Source: Oscillospiraceae bacterium (lineage in GTDB: Bacteria; Bacillota; Clostridia; Oscillospirales; Ruminococcaceae). Taken from it: a DNA stretch of 40,939 nt. The number at the start of each line of letters is the position of its first letter. Within the stretch, counting starts at the first letter, position 1. The stretch covers positions 1 through 40,939 of the forward strand of contig JALEOL010000033.1 of assembly GCA_022766785.1 (NCBI GenBank), read 5' to 3'. The notes under the pieces are model-generated. The model saw only the letters and a program-made list of their open reading frames with translations, had not been told where the DNA came from and did not search any database. Below are positions 24,749 to 31,691 of the stretch, piece by piece. A program made the translations under genes and the position numbers.

Positions 24749-25429
24749 TCATATGTATTCTGCGGTGACGGTCATTCCGAGTGCGGACAGCTTTCGCTGT
24801 AATTCCTCCGAGCAGCTTTCCGGGAGCGTTGCCACGGCGGAGATAATGACCTGCTTTTCTCCGGAGACAACTCCCCTGAACCAGTCCATATTCTTCCCGA
24901 ACTTTTTCAGCCAGTGGTCGCAGTCGGCGTGATTGCTTGCATAGCCGCGAAGGTGCGCTTCGTGGTGGCTGATGATGTTCTCGGGCTTTATGGTGGGGTA
25001 GTTTTTCATGAGCCGCTGACACAACTGTACCGCCAGCCCGAACGCCTGCTCAAAGTACTGCTTATCCGTCAGCCCGTCCTCGCAGATCTCAATCTGTATG
25101 TAAGCCGGGCTGTAATTGTAGCTGCCCTTTGAGCCGTTTCCGCAGCCCCAGCAGCAGATATTCCAGGGCAGCAGCTTCGCCGCCCTGATTTTGCCGTTCT
25201 TATCCAGACCTATCACGGCATGGGGGCATAACTGTATATCGGCACTGTCATAGTAATTCTTGTACGGGTTTTCGCCGCAGATGTCCGGAGCGTTGACGTA
25301 CCGCCGCAGGTTCGGGTTATTCGCGCCGGTGCTGTGGACGATAATCCCGGCAGGGCTGCCCTGTGGCATTTTCCGCGCCGCCTTGTAGCAGAGATTATTC
25401 CGGGCGTATGTCTCAAAGGTTATCGCCAT
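24749..25429 (-). CDS. N-acetylmuramoyl-L-alanine amidase (Amidase_2), phage-type endolysin
   Basis: A 226-residue amidase that cuts the bond between muramic acid and L-Ala. The zinc and catalytic residues appear in IIVHSTGANN (His), ISHHEAH (His pair) and HADCDHW, as in Amidase_2/PGRP folds. WGCGNGSKGSYNYSPAYIQIEICED is the usual central segment of prophage amidases. A C-terminal 40-residue tail (VIISAVATLPESCSEELQRKL) may be a wall- or spore-targeting add-on. The start at 25429 overlaps the holin gene by 17 bases. The whole makes a compact lysis cassette with no tail or packaging genes. Confidence 0.88.
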   Translation of the reverse strand: MAITFETYARNNLCYKAARKMPQGSPAGIIVHSTGANNPNLRRYVNAPDICGENPYKNYYDSADIQLCPHAVIGLDKNGKIRAAKLLPWNICCWGCGNGSKGSYNYSPAYIQIEICEDGLTDKQYFEQAFGLAVQLCQRLMKNYPTIKPENIISHHEAHLRGYASNHADCDHWLKKFGKNMDWFRGVVSGEKQVIISAVATLPESCSEELQRKLSALGMTVTAEYI

Positions 25430-25634
25430 TGCTGCCACCGTCCTTGTTTGAGCTGTCTGCAAGCCCCTCGCCTATGGTGTAGCCCACCACTGCCGCCGTT
25501 GCCATAATGCAGCCGCTTACGGTAGTCGCAACCTCGTCGCCGCCGCCGAACGCGAGTATCAGTCCCGACACCAGCGCCGCCACGGACACCCACCACTTAC
25601 GGCTCGTCAGTTTACGTTTCCAGTCAATTTTCAT
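25413..25634 (-). CDS. Small phage holin
   Basis: A 73-residue protein with two hydrophobic helices: WWVSVAALVSGLILAFG (about 12-30) and TTVSGCIMATAAVVGYTIG (about 36-55), and a basic N-terminus (KIDWKRKLTSRKW). This matches short Firmicute phage holins next to amidases. AGGAGG precedes the start at 25634. It overlaps both neighbours (11 and 17 bases), so the three genes are one translational unit. Confidence 0.82.
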   Translation of the reverse strand: MKIDWKRKLTSRKWWVSVAALVSGLILAFGGGDEVATTVSGCIMATAAVVGYTIGEGLADSSNKDGGSNGDNL

Positions 25635-25857
25635 GGTGCTTTTCCTCCTGTTCCAGATCCTCAATGCGGTGATTTATGACCTTTATCTGCTCCTCTATCA
25701 CCGGCATTCTCCGTGCGAAATTGTTGTGCTCTGCGACCCTCTGTTCAAGCTGCTTCAAGCGGTACGCCGTCAGCTTGCTGCTGACCAGTATACCGCCAAG
25801 CGAGCCGCCGAGCGTTCCCAAAAGCGATATCATCGCCACGATTATGTTGCTGTCCAT
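25624..25857 (-). CDS. Holin-associated membrane/coiled-coil protein (XhlA-like)
   Basis: A 77-residue protein with one membrane helix at the N-terminus (IIVAMISLLGTLGGSLGGILV) and a heptad-rich tail (LKQLEQRVAEHN to IKVINHRIEDLEQEEK), typical of small phage proteins next to holins. The sequence order differs from Bacillus XhlA, where the coil precedes the helix, so the homology is only functional. AGGAGG precedes the start. No clear promoter can be read in 25858-25947. Confidence 0.7.
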   Translation of the reverse strand: MDSNIIVAMISLLGTLGGSLGGILVSSKLTAYRLKQLEQRVAEHNNFARRMPVIEEQIKVINHRIEDLEQEEKHHEN

Positions 25858-25948
25858 ATTGACCTCCTGTCTTTTTTCCGGGGAGCGAACGTCCCTCCGT
25901 AATGCTATTCTAAGCAATACAACACTGCATTTTACTGCAAACAGCAAA

Positions 25949-25986
25949 AAAACGGCAGAGCCGCAAAAGCACTCCGCCGTTTTGTA
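25949..25986 (-). terminator. Terminator facing the lysis cassette
   Basis: On the minus strand AAAACGGC pairs with GCCGTTTT across a 20-base loop and is followed by a run of seven T. A second hairpin, CCCCCGGAG with CTTCGGGGGG, lies just before it at about 26008-26036. They end transcripts of the Tyr/Asn-tail gene before the lysis cassette. Confidence 0.75.
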
Positions 25987-26042
25987 TAGAAAAATCTCAC
26001 CCTATACAGAACCCCCCCGAAGAATAACTCCGGGGGTATGTA

Positions 26043-26810
26043 TTACTGCATTCTGTTGTTCTGGTTGGGGTTGTAGTTCTGGTTTGCGTTGGGGTTGTAG
26101 CCGGGGTTCGGGTTCATGTTGGGGTTGTAGCCGGCGTTCGGGTTTACATTGGGATTGTAGCCGGGATTGGGGTTCATGTTGGGATTATAACCGGGGTTCA
26201 TGTTGGGATTGTAGTTCTGGTTCATATTGGGGTTGTAGCCTGCGTTGGGATTATAGCCCTGATTCATATTGGGGTTGTAGCCTGCGTTGGGATTATAGCC
26301 CTGATTCATGTTGGGATTGTAGCCGTTCATGTTGGGATTGTATGCGTTGGCAGTGCGCGCCGCGTTCATGTTCTTTACAGCGTCAAAGGAAGCCTTGATA
26401 GCAGAAATGGTGAGGGTCGCTTCGCTGGGGGTAACTGTATGGATAAGGTAGCCCATGCTTAACATGATAAGCGAGATAGCAGCAAGTAATGCACTGGAGG
26501 TGAGGGTGAAGTTCATGATGAACGCCAGCAGAGCCGGAATAAGATTGATCAGTGAGGGGATATCAATGCGGTCAGAGGACAGCTTTGTGAATACCGCCTG
26601 AGAAATAGCGCATGCAAATGTAAAGATGACAGCAATTCTTGTGAAAACAATTGCGCCTAACACAGCAGATGCCGCAGAATAAAAACTCCTTGATAATGCA
26701 GACATTGCGCTTCCTCCCAGTACAAGCACTGCGATCATGGAGAGAAGTGCGCCGAAAGCCACTCCAAGACGCGACCAGAGCGCGATTGACGATGCGAGTT
26801 GTTTGTTCAT
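26043..26810 (-). CDS. Membrane protein with YNPN(M/A)N repeat tail
   Basis: A 255-residue protein. Residues 1-140 contain about four hydrophobic helices, with the motif [13 protein letters not shown] shared by two further paralogs in this cluster. From about 155 to 250 the protein consists of tandem repeats built on [22 protein letters not shown] and [10 protein letters not shown], rich in Tyr, Asn, Pro and Gly. It ends NNRMQ. The start at 26810 has AAAAGGAGA upstream. It has its own promoter (TTGACA 26897-26892, 17 bases, TAAAAT 26874-26869). Function unknown. Such tails could bind glycans or walls, or form condensates; nothing here tells which. Confidence 0.78.
   Translation of the reverse strand: MNKQLASSIALWSRLGVAFGALLSMIAVLVLGGSAMSALSRSFYSAASAVLGAIVFTRIAVIFTFACAISQAVFTKLSSDRIDIPSLINLIPALLAFIMNFTLTSSALLAAISLIMLSMGYLIHTVTPSEATLTISAIKASFDAVKNMNAARTANAYNPNMNGYNPNMNQGYNPNAGYNPNMNQGYNPNAGYNPNMNQNYNPNMNPGYNPNMNPNPGYNPNVNPNAGYNPNMNPNPGYNPNANQNYNPNQNNRMQ
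26046..26345 (-). repeat. Coding tandem repeat (YNPN units)
   Basis: About 300 bases of imperfect tandem units of roughly 42 bases and shorter multiples (GGGTTGTAGCC cores) encoding Tyr-Asn-Pro-Asn repeats. Likely unstable in copy number. Confidence 0.85.
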
Positions 26811-26868
26811 GGAAAAAATCTCCTTTTGATTTGTCATTTTAATGCGACTAAATATTACCGCATGATTT

Positions 26869-26897
26869 ATTTTATCATATTATTTTGGGGTTGTCAA
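26869..26897 (-). promoter_or_regulatory. Promoter of the YNPN-tail gene
   Basis: Minus strand TTGACA (26897-26892), 17-base spacer, TAAAAT (26874-26869). Confidence 0.75.
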
Positions 26898-26907
26898 TGG
26901 TTCTTTG

Positions 26908-26940
26908 AAAAAAACCTCCGCAGAGCAAGCCCACGGAGGT
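26908..26940 (-). terminator. Terminator of the two-gene paralog operon
   Basis: ACCTCCG (26914-26920) pairs with CGGAGGT (26934-26940). The minus strand continues with a run of T (26913-26908). Confidence 0.78.
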
Positions 26941-26946
26941 AAGAAG

Positions 26947-27846
26947 TTACATTCTGTTGTTGTTCTGGTAGTAGCCGCCAGCCGGGTTCTGGGGGTTAGC
27001 GTTCTGGGGATATGCCTGGTTGGGGTTGAACTGCTGATTAGCGTTCTGGGGATATGCCGGGTTGGGGTTGTATGCCTGGTTTGCGCCCTGGGGGTATGCC
27101 TGGTTCGGGTTGTATGCCTGGTTTGCGCCCTGGGGGTATGCCTGGTTCGGGTTGTATGCCTGGTTTGCGTTCTGGGGATATGCCTGGTTCGGGTTGTATG
27201 CCTGGTTTGCGTTCTGGGGGTATGCCTGGTTGGGGTTGTACGCCCGGTTAGCATTCTGGGGGTAGCCCGTACTAGGCGCATAGGCGTTTGCATATGCGGT
27301 CTTGGGTGCGGCGGAAGCTCCGCCCTTAATGCGTGTGATGATAGAATCGGTGGGGAATACCGCGCGGATATTGAGTATCGCGATAAGCAGTATAAAGATC
27401 ATTGCTACCACGAGATTTGCGCCGACCTTTGCCATAGCACTGCTGCTGGAGCCGGACATGATCGCGCTCTGAGCCGCGGACATGATGTCCATGGAAAAGT
27501 TCATTATGAACGCCACCAGAGCGAGTGCAGCGTCGATCACAGAGCCGACGATGTTCTCCTTTGCAAGAAGATTGAATACCACCGCCGCAACAGCGCAAAT
27601 AAACAGGATTATCGCGCCTGCACGCATGAAGTCTATCGCGCCCATAGCAGTCTGCGCCTTGCCCAATATCTCGGAATTTCCGTAAGAGGAGCCTGAGAAG
27701 ATGTTGGAGAAAGAGTTTATGCCGAGATTGATAAATTCGGTGATCGTGCTGACGATCACGATAAAGCCGATCAATGAAAACAGCGCACCCAGCAGCTTGC
27801 CGCATCTGGAAGCCATGGCGAGTACGGAATATGTTTTGTTATTCAT
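26947..27846 (-). CDS. Paralogous membrane protein with AYPQNANQAYNPNQ repeat tail
   Basis: A 299-residue paralog of the flanking genes. Four membrane helices lie in residues 1-170, with the family motif VAFIMNFSMDIMSAA and a shared NIRAVFPTD near the end of the last helix. The tail (about 185-285) repeats a 14-residue unit, AYPQNANQAYNPNQ, at least five times. It ends NNNRM, like its neighbours. GGAGG lies 8 bases before the start. The gene follows its upstream paralog by 26 bases, so they form an operon. The 42-base DNA repeat at about 27000-27250 has near-identical copies, suggesting recent expansion. No function is known to me. Confidence 0.78.
   Translation of the reverse strand: MNNKTYSVLAMASRCGKLLGALFSLIGFIVIVSTITEFINLGINSFSNIFSGSSYGNSEILGKAQTAMGAIDFMRAGAIILFICAVAAVVFNLLAKENIVGSVIDAALALVAFIMNFSMDIMSAAQSAIMSGSSSSAMAKVGANLVVAMIFILLIAILNIRAVFPTDSIITRIKGGASAAPKTAYANAYAPSTGYPQNANRAYNPNQAYPQNANQAYNPNQAYPQNANQAYNPNQAYPQGANQAYNPNQAYPQGANQAYNPNPAYPQNANQQFNPNQAYPQNANPQNPAGGYYQNNNRM
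26995..27265 (-). repeat. 42-bp coding tandem repeat
   Basis: Near-identical units, each containing TATGCCTGGTTCGGGTTG and then TATGCCTGGTTTGCG, recur every 42 bases and encode the 14-residue AYPQ/AYNPN unit. Several neighbouring copies differ at only a few bases, as expected for recent slippage or unequal recombination. Confidence 0.85.
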
Positions 27847-27872
27847 GAATTATCCTCCTTATCAATGTGCTA

Positions 27873-28697
27873 TCACATTCTGCCGCCGTTTTGCGTGTTG
27901 TTATAGCCGTTGTTCTGATAGGAGGCGTTCGGCGCGGCATAGCCGTTATTCTGGATACCGGAGTTCGGAGCAGAATATCCGCTGTTCTGGTATCCGGCGT
28001 TGGGAGCCGCATAGCCGCCCTGGGTGCCTGCGCCGGGGGCTGCGTAGCCATTGTTCTGGTAGCCTGCGCCGGGGGCTGCATAGCCGTTGTTCTGGTAGCC
28101 TGAATTGGGGGCTGCGTAGCCGTTATTCTGGTATGCGCCTGTTCCGTAAGTGCTGCCGGTGTATACGGCTGCTTTCCTTCTGGTGAATATCGGGTCGCCG
28201 GGGAAAGCGGCACGCAGAACGACGCCTGCGCTGAGTATCAGGAATATCATCGCGGTGAAAAATCCGATGATCGCACCAGGAATATCCGAGCCGCTCACAT
28301 TGCTGAACTTGTTCATTGGATCGGCGATAATGAAGTTCATGATGAAGCCCACCAGCGCCACAAAAACGTCGATGAGCGATCCTGCGACGTTTTCCTTGGC
28401 CACGACATTGAATATCACAGCCATTATTGCGAAGAAGAACATCACATACGCACCAACGCACATGAAATTGATCGCGCCCAAAACGGTTTCACTTGCCTGC
28501 TGGGCGCTGCTGATAGCGGAGGAAGATGAGCCGTAGCCGTAGCCGTAGCTATAACTGCTGGAAGCTGAGAGGGTAGCATTTAATGCGTTCCCGACAGTGC
28601 TCACAATAACAATTAATCCAATTATTACAAAGAGCGCCCCGAGAAGTTTTCCGACCCTGGACACTATCGCCAGGACGGAAGAAGTGTTACTGTTCAT
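27873..28697 (-). CDS. Paralogous membrane protein with GYQNNGYAAP repeat tail
   Basis: A 274-residue protein, first gene of the paralog operon. About four membrane helices lie in residues 1-175, with family motifs VSRVGKLLGALF, VALVGFIMNF and VVLRAAFPGDPIF. An external Ser/Tyr/Gly loop (SSYSYGYGYGSSSS) lies between helices 1 and 2. The tail (about 185-270) repeats GYQNNGYAAPGA and variants, then ends NGGRM. The start at 28697 follows AAAGGAGA. The promoter is at 28745-28773. Function unknown; the conserved helices with three different tails suggest a scaffold whose tail evolves fast. Confidence 0.78.
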   Translation of the reverse strand: MNSNTSSVLAIVSRVGKLLGALFVIIGLIVIVSTVGNALNATLSASSSYSYGYGYGSSSSAISSAQQASETVLGAINFMCVGAYVMFFFAIMAVIFNVVAKENVAGSLIDVFVALVGFIMNFIIADPMNKFSNVSGSDIPGAIIGFFTAMIFLILSAGVVLRAAFPGDPIFTRRKAAVYTGSTYGTGAYQNNGYAAPNSGYQNNGYAAPGAGYQNNGYAAPGAGTQGGYAAPNAGYQNSGYSAPNSGIQNNGYAAPNASYQNNGYNNTQNGGRM

Positions 28698-28744
28698 AAG
28701 AATCTCCTTTTCATATAATTATATCGGTATATTCTACCGTATAT

Positions 28745-28773
28745 ATTTTATCACTTATTTATCACATTGTCAA
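28745..28773 (-). promoter_or_regulatory. Promoter of the paralog operon
   Basis: Minus strand TTGACA (28773-28768), 17-base spacer, TAAAAT (28750-28745). Confidence 0.78.
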
Positions 28774-29026
28774 TCACCGAAATGAAAAAAGTCGATTTTC
28801 GGCAAAAAAATCGCCGCCGGAATAGTATTTCCATATAAAACAAAACGGCTCTGTCAAAGATATTGGGGCGATCATATTCACAGCCAGAAATACCTATCCA
28901 CCATATTATCAAAAAACGCTCCTTCGGCGGAAAAAAGGTTTTGTCTTCAAAAATCTATGTCTGTGATATGAAAAAATACCACCGCAGTGACTTTCAGTGA
29001 TATTTGTGTTCTGTAGTGTCAACCAT

Positions 29027-29131
29027 TTTTGTGCAAAATTTTTGTTTTATTTCATAGTCCCCTATCCACGTTTTCAGGAAATTTCCTTGCTGTCGTTTTG
29101 CACAAAAAACACGCCAAAACTTTGTGCAAAA
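29027..29131. promoter_or_regulatory. Three TTTTGTGCAAAA sites upstream of cellobiose phosphorylase
   Basis: TTTTGTGCAAAA at 29027-29038, its exact reverse complement at 29096-29107, and TTTGTGCAAAA at 29121-29131. The last ends 8 bases before the -35 element, the usual place for an activator. The rest of the 545-base gap (28698-29242) is A/T-rich and has no gene that I can see. Confidence 0.5.
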
Positions 29132-29139
29132 CACCGCCC

Positions 29140-29167
29140 TTGAAATGTAAACGTTTTATGATATAAT
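29140..29167 (+). promoter_or_regulatory. Cellobiose phosphorylase promoter with LacI/CcpA-type operator
   Basis: TTGAAA (29140-29145), a 16-base spacer, and TATAAT (29162-29167). The spacer holds TGTAAACGTTTTA (29146-29158), so a bound LacI-family protein would block RNA polymerase. The leader has a GGGCT/AGCCC hairpin at about 29175-29190. Confidence 0.68.
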
Positions 29168-29242
29168 ATAAACAGGGCTGAGAGAAGCCCGAGGGCGTGA
29201 ATAAACCGCTTCAAGCGGAAGTAATACTATGGAGGAATACCA

Positions 29243-31636
29243 ATGAACTACGGACATTTCGACGAACTCAACAAGGAGTATGTCATCACCCGTCCGGACA
29301 CACCGTCCGCATGGGCAAACTACCTCGGCGACCCCGAGTACGGCGCTATCATCTCCAACAACGCCGGCGGCTACAGCTTCGTTAAGAGCGGCGCAAACGG
29401 ACGCGTTATCCGCTACCGCTTCAACGGCGTTGCAAACGACACCCCCGGCAGATACGTTTACCTGCGCGATCAGGAGACCGGCGAGTACTGGTCTGCTTCC
29501 TGGGCACCGGTATGCAAGCCCCTGGACGAGTACAAGAGCGAGTGCCGCCACGGTACTGCTTACACCGTTATCACTTCCGAGTACAAGGGCGTTAAGTCCG
29601 AGGTGACCTACTATGTTCCCCAGGGCGCTACATACGAGGTATGGGCGGCTAAGGTGACAAACACCTCCGACAAGCCGAAGAAGCTGGCTGTCACCGGTTA
29701 CTGCGAGTTCGTGAACGACCCGAACTACGAGCAGGATCAGGTGAACCTCCAGTATACCCTGTTCATCACACGCACCTATTTCAAGGGTAACTACATTCAC
29801 CAGATGCAGAACGAGATCTACAACCCCAACAGCGGACGTTTCCTCGGTCTTGCGGCTGCAAAGGTAGACGCTTACTGCGGCGACCGTGACGCATTCGTAG
29901 GCTCTTACCGCAGCTACGCTAACCCCAGGGGCATTGAGGAGGGTCTCAAGGGCGACCTCAACTACAACACCAACTCATGCGGCGCACTGGAGAGCGACAT
30001 CGTGCTCCAGCCCGGCGAGACCAAGGAGCTGACCTACGTTCTGGGCGGTCAGAAGACCGAGGCTGAGATCAACGAGATCATCAGCAGATACGAGAAGCCC
30101 GGCACCGTTGACGCAGAGCTTGCACAGCTCAAGGAGTTCTGGCACAGCAAGCTGAACAACCTCCAGGTACACACCCCCGACGCGAACTTCAACAACATGG
30201 TGAACACCTGGAACGCATACAACTGCTTCATCACCTTTATCTGGTCGAGAGCGGCTTCCTTCCAGTACTGCGGTCTGAGAAACGGCTTCGGCTACCGCGA
30301 TACCGTTCAGGATATCCAGGGCGTTATCCACCTTGCTCCCGAGATGGCAAAGAAGCAGATCGAGTTCATGCTCTCCGCACAGGTAACTAACGGCGCAGGT
30401 CTGCCGCTGGTCAAGTACGACCACAAGGCAGGTCAGGAGAACCACCCGGACGAGAACGACGAGAACTCCGTATACGCAAAGCAGACAGGTCACCCCAGCT
30501 ACCGTGCAGACGACGCTCTGTGGCTGTTCCCGACCGTTTACAAGTACATTTCCGAGAGCGGCGACAGCGCATTCCTCGATGAAGAAATATTCTATGCGAA
30601 CGACGGCGAAAAGGGCACTGTTTACGACCACCTGAAGCGCGCTATCGACTTCTCCATGAACCACCTGGGCAACCACGGCATGCCCGCAGGTCTGCACGCA
30701 GACTGGAACGACTGCCTGCGCCTTGGCAAGAAGGGCGAGTCCACCTTCGTTGCATTCCAGCTGGTTTATGCAGTGAAGATACTCCGCACCTACGCAGTTG
30801 AGAAGAACGACGCCGAGTATGTAAAGTACCTCGACGAGATCAAGGCTAAGCTGGACACTATCCTCTCCGCATGCTGGAACGAGGACAGATGGATCCGCGG
30901 CTACAAGGAGGACGGCACCGTTATCGGTCAGCGCACCGATCCCGAGGCTTCCATGTGGCTCAATCCCCAGAGCTGGTCTGTCATCTCCGGCTTCGCTACC
31001 AAAGAGCAGGGCGAGAAGGCTATGGACAGCGTTGAGCGCGAGCTGAACACACCTTACGGCGCAATGGTAATGTATCCGCCCTATGTAAAGCACGGCTTTG
31101 ACGGCGCGCTGATGCAGTGCTTCAACAAGTGCACCAAGGAGAACGCAGGTATCTTCTCTCAGCCGCAGGGCTGGCTCATTCTGGCAGAGTCCAAGCTGGG
31201 TCACGGCAACCGTGCATACAAGTACTGGACAGAGGCAGCTCCGGCTACCTACAACGACAACGCAGAGCACAGAGTGCTGGAGCCGTATGTATACGGTCAG
31301 TTCGTTGAGGGCAAGGACAGCCCGTTCGCAGGACGCGCGCACGTTCACTGGCTGACAGGTACCGCTTCCACCGTTATGGTAGGTACTACCGAGGGTATCC
31401 TGGGACTTAACCCCGAGACAAAGGGTATCGTTATCGACCCGTCTATCCCCTCCGAGTGGAAGGAATACACCATGGACAAGACCTTCCGCGGCAAGAGACT
31501 CCACGTTACCGTAAAGAACCCGAACGGCTCCGAGCACGGTGTGAAGTCCGTTACCGTAAACGGCGAGAAGATCGAGGGCAAGCTGATCCTTGACTCTGTA
31601 CTCAAGCCCGAGAACGACATAGTTATTGAGCTGTGA
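29243..31636 (+). CDS. Cellobiose phosphorylase (GH94)
   Basis: A 797-residue cytosolic enzyme that splits cellobiose with phosphate into glucose 1-phosphate and glucose, saving ATP during cellulose use. The N-terminal beta-sandwich (about 1-275) begins MNYGHFDELNKEYVITRPDTP, close to characterised cellobiose phosphorylases. The (alpha/alpha)6 catalytic domain follows, with the general acid in HADWNDCLRLG (D487). The sequence before it, RNGFGYRDTVQD, binds substrate. C-terminal beta strands end at 797. GGAGG lies upstream of the ATG. Codon use is strongly biased (frequent GTT, ATC, AAC, AAG), unlike neighbours, which suggests high expression. No cellodextrin transporter gene adjoins it. Confidence 0.96.
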   Translation: MNYGHFDELNKEYVITRPDTPSAWANYLGDPEYGAIISNNAGGYSFVKSGANGRVIRYRFNGVANDTPGRYVYLRDQETGEYWSASWAPVCKPLDEYKSECRHGTAYTVITSEYKGVKSEVTYYVPQGATYEVWAAKVTNTSDKPKKLAVTGYCEFVNDPNYEQDQVNLQYTLFITRTYFKGNYIHQMQNEIYNPNSGRFLGLAAAKVDAYCGDRDAFVGSYRSYANPRGIEEGLKGDLNYNTNSCGALESDIVLQPGETKELTYVLGGQKTEAEINEIISRYEKPGTVDAELAQLKEFWHSKLNNLQVHTPDANFNNMVNTWNAYNCFITFIWSRAASFQYCGLRNGFGYRDTVQDIQGVIHLAPEMAKKQIEFMLSAQVTNGAGLPLVKYDHKAGQENHPDENDENSVYAKQTGHPSYRADDALWLFPTVYKYISESGDSAFLDEEIFYANDGEKGTVYDHLKRAIDFSMNHLGNHGMPAGLHADWNDCLRLGKKGESTFVAFQLVYAVKILRTYAVEKNDAEYVKYLDEIKAKLDTILSACWNEDRWIRGYKEDGTVIGQRTDPEASMWLNPQSWSVISGFATKEQGEKAMDSVERELNTPYGAMVMYPPYVKHGFDGALMQCFNKCTKENAGIFSQPQGWLILAESKLGHGNRAYKYWTEAAPATYNDNAEHRVLEPYVYGQFVEGKDSPFAGRAHVHWLTGTASTVMVGTTEGILGLNPETKGIVIDPSIPSEWKEYTMDKTFRGKRLHVTVKNPNGSEHGVKSVTVNGEKIEGKLILDSVLKPENDIVIEL

Positions 31637-31649
31637 TTAATAATTATTG

Positions 31650-31675
31650 CTATCCCATCGTAAGGTGGGATATGG
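31650..31675 (+). terminator. Short hairpin between cellobiose phosphorylase and next gene
   Basis: ATCCCA and TGGGAT pair across 8 bases, without a strong T-run. It may weaken read-through into the zinc-ribbon gene 55 bases downstream of the phosphorylase stop. Confidence 0.4.
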
Positions 31676-31691
31676 TATGGAGGTATAATAT

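Noticed and set aside
24749-25857. Intact prophage
   Set aside because: Only the three lysis genes are present. There are no integrase, terminase, capsid or tail genes, and the flanks are ordinary chromosomal genes.
26905-27696. Plus-strand repeat-rich frames opposite the AYPQ repeats
   Set aside because: They mirror the 42-bp repeat and produce artificial Val/Leu/Cys repeats; the minus-strand frame has the helices, ribosome site and promoter.
26046-28140. CRISPR array from the regular repeats
   Set aside because: The units are contiguous, without unique spacers, and stay in frame within coding genes.
29975-31537. 520-codon minus-strand frame opposite cellobiose phosphorylase
   Set aside because: A shadow caused by strong codon bias in the phosphorylase gene; the encoded sequence has no domain and no ribosome site.
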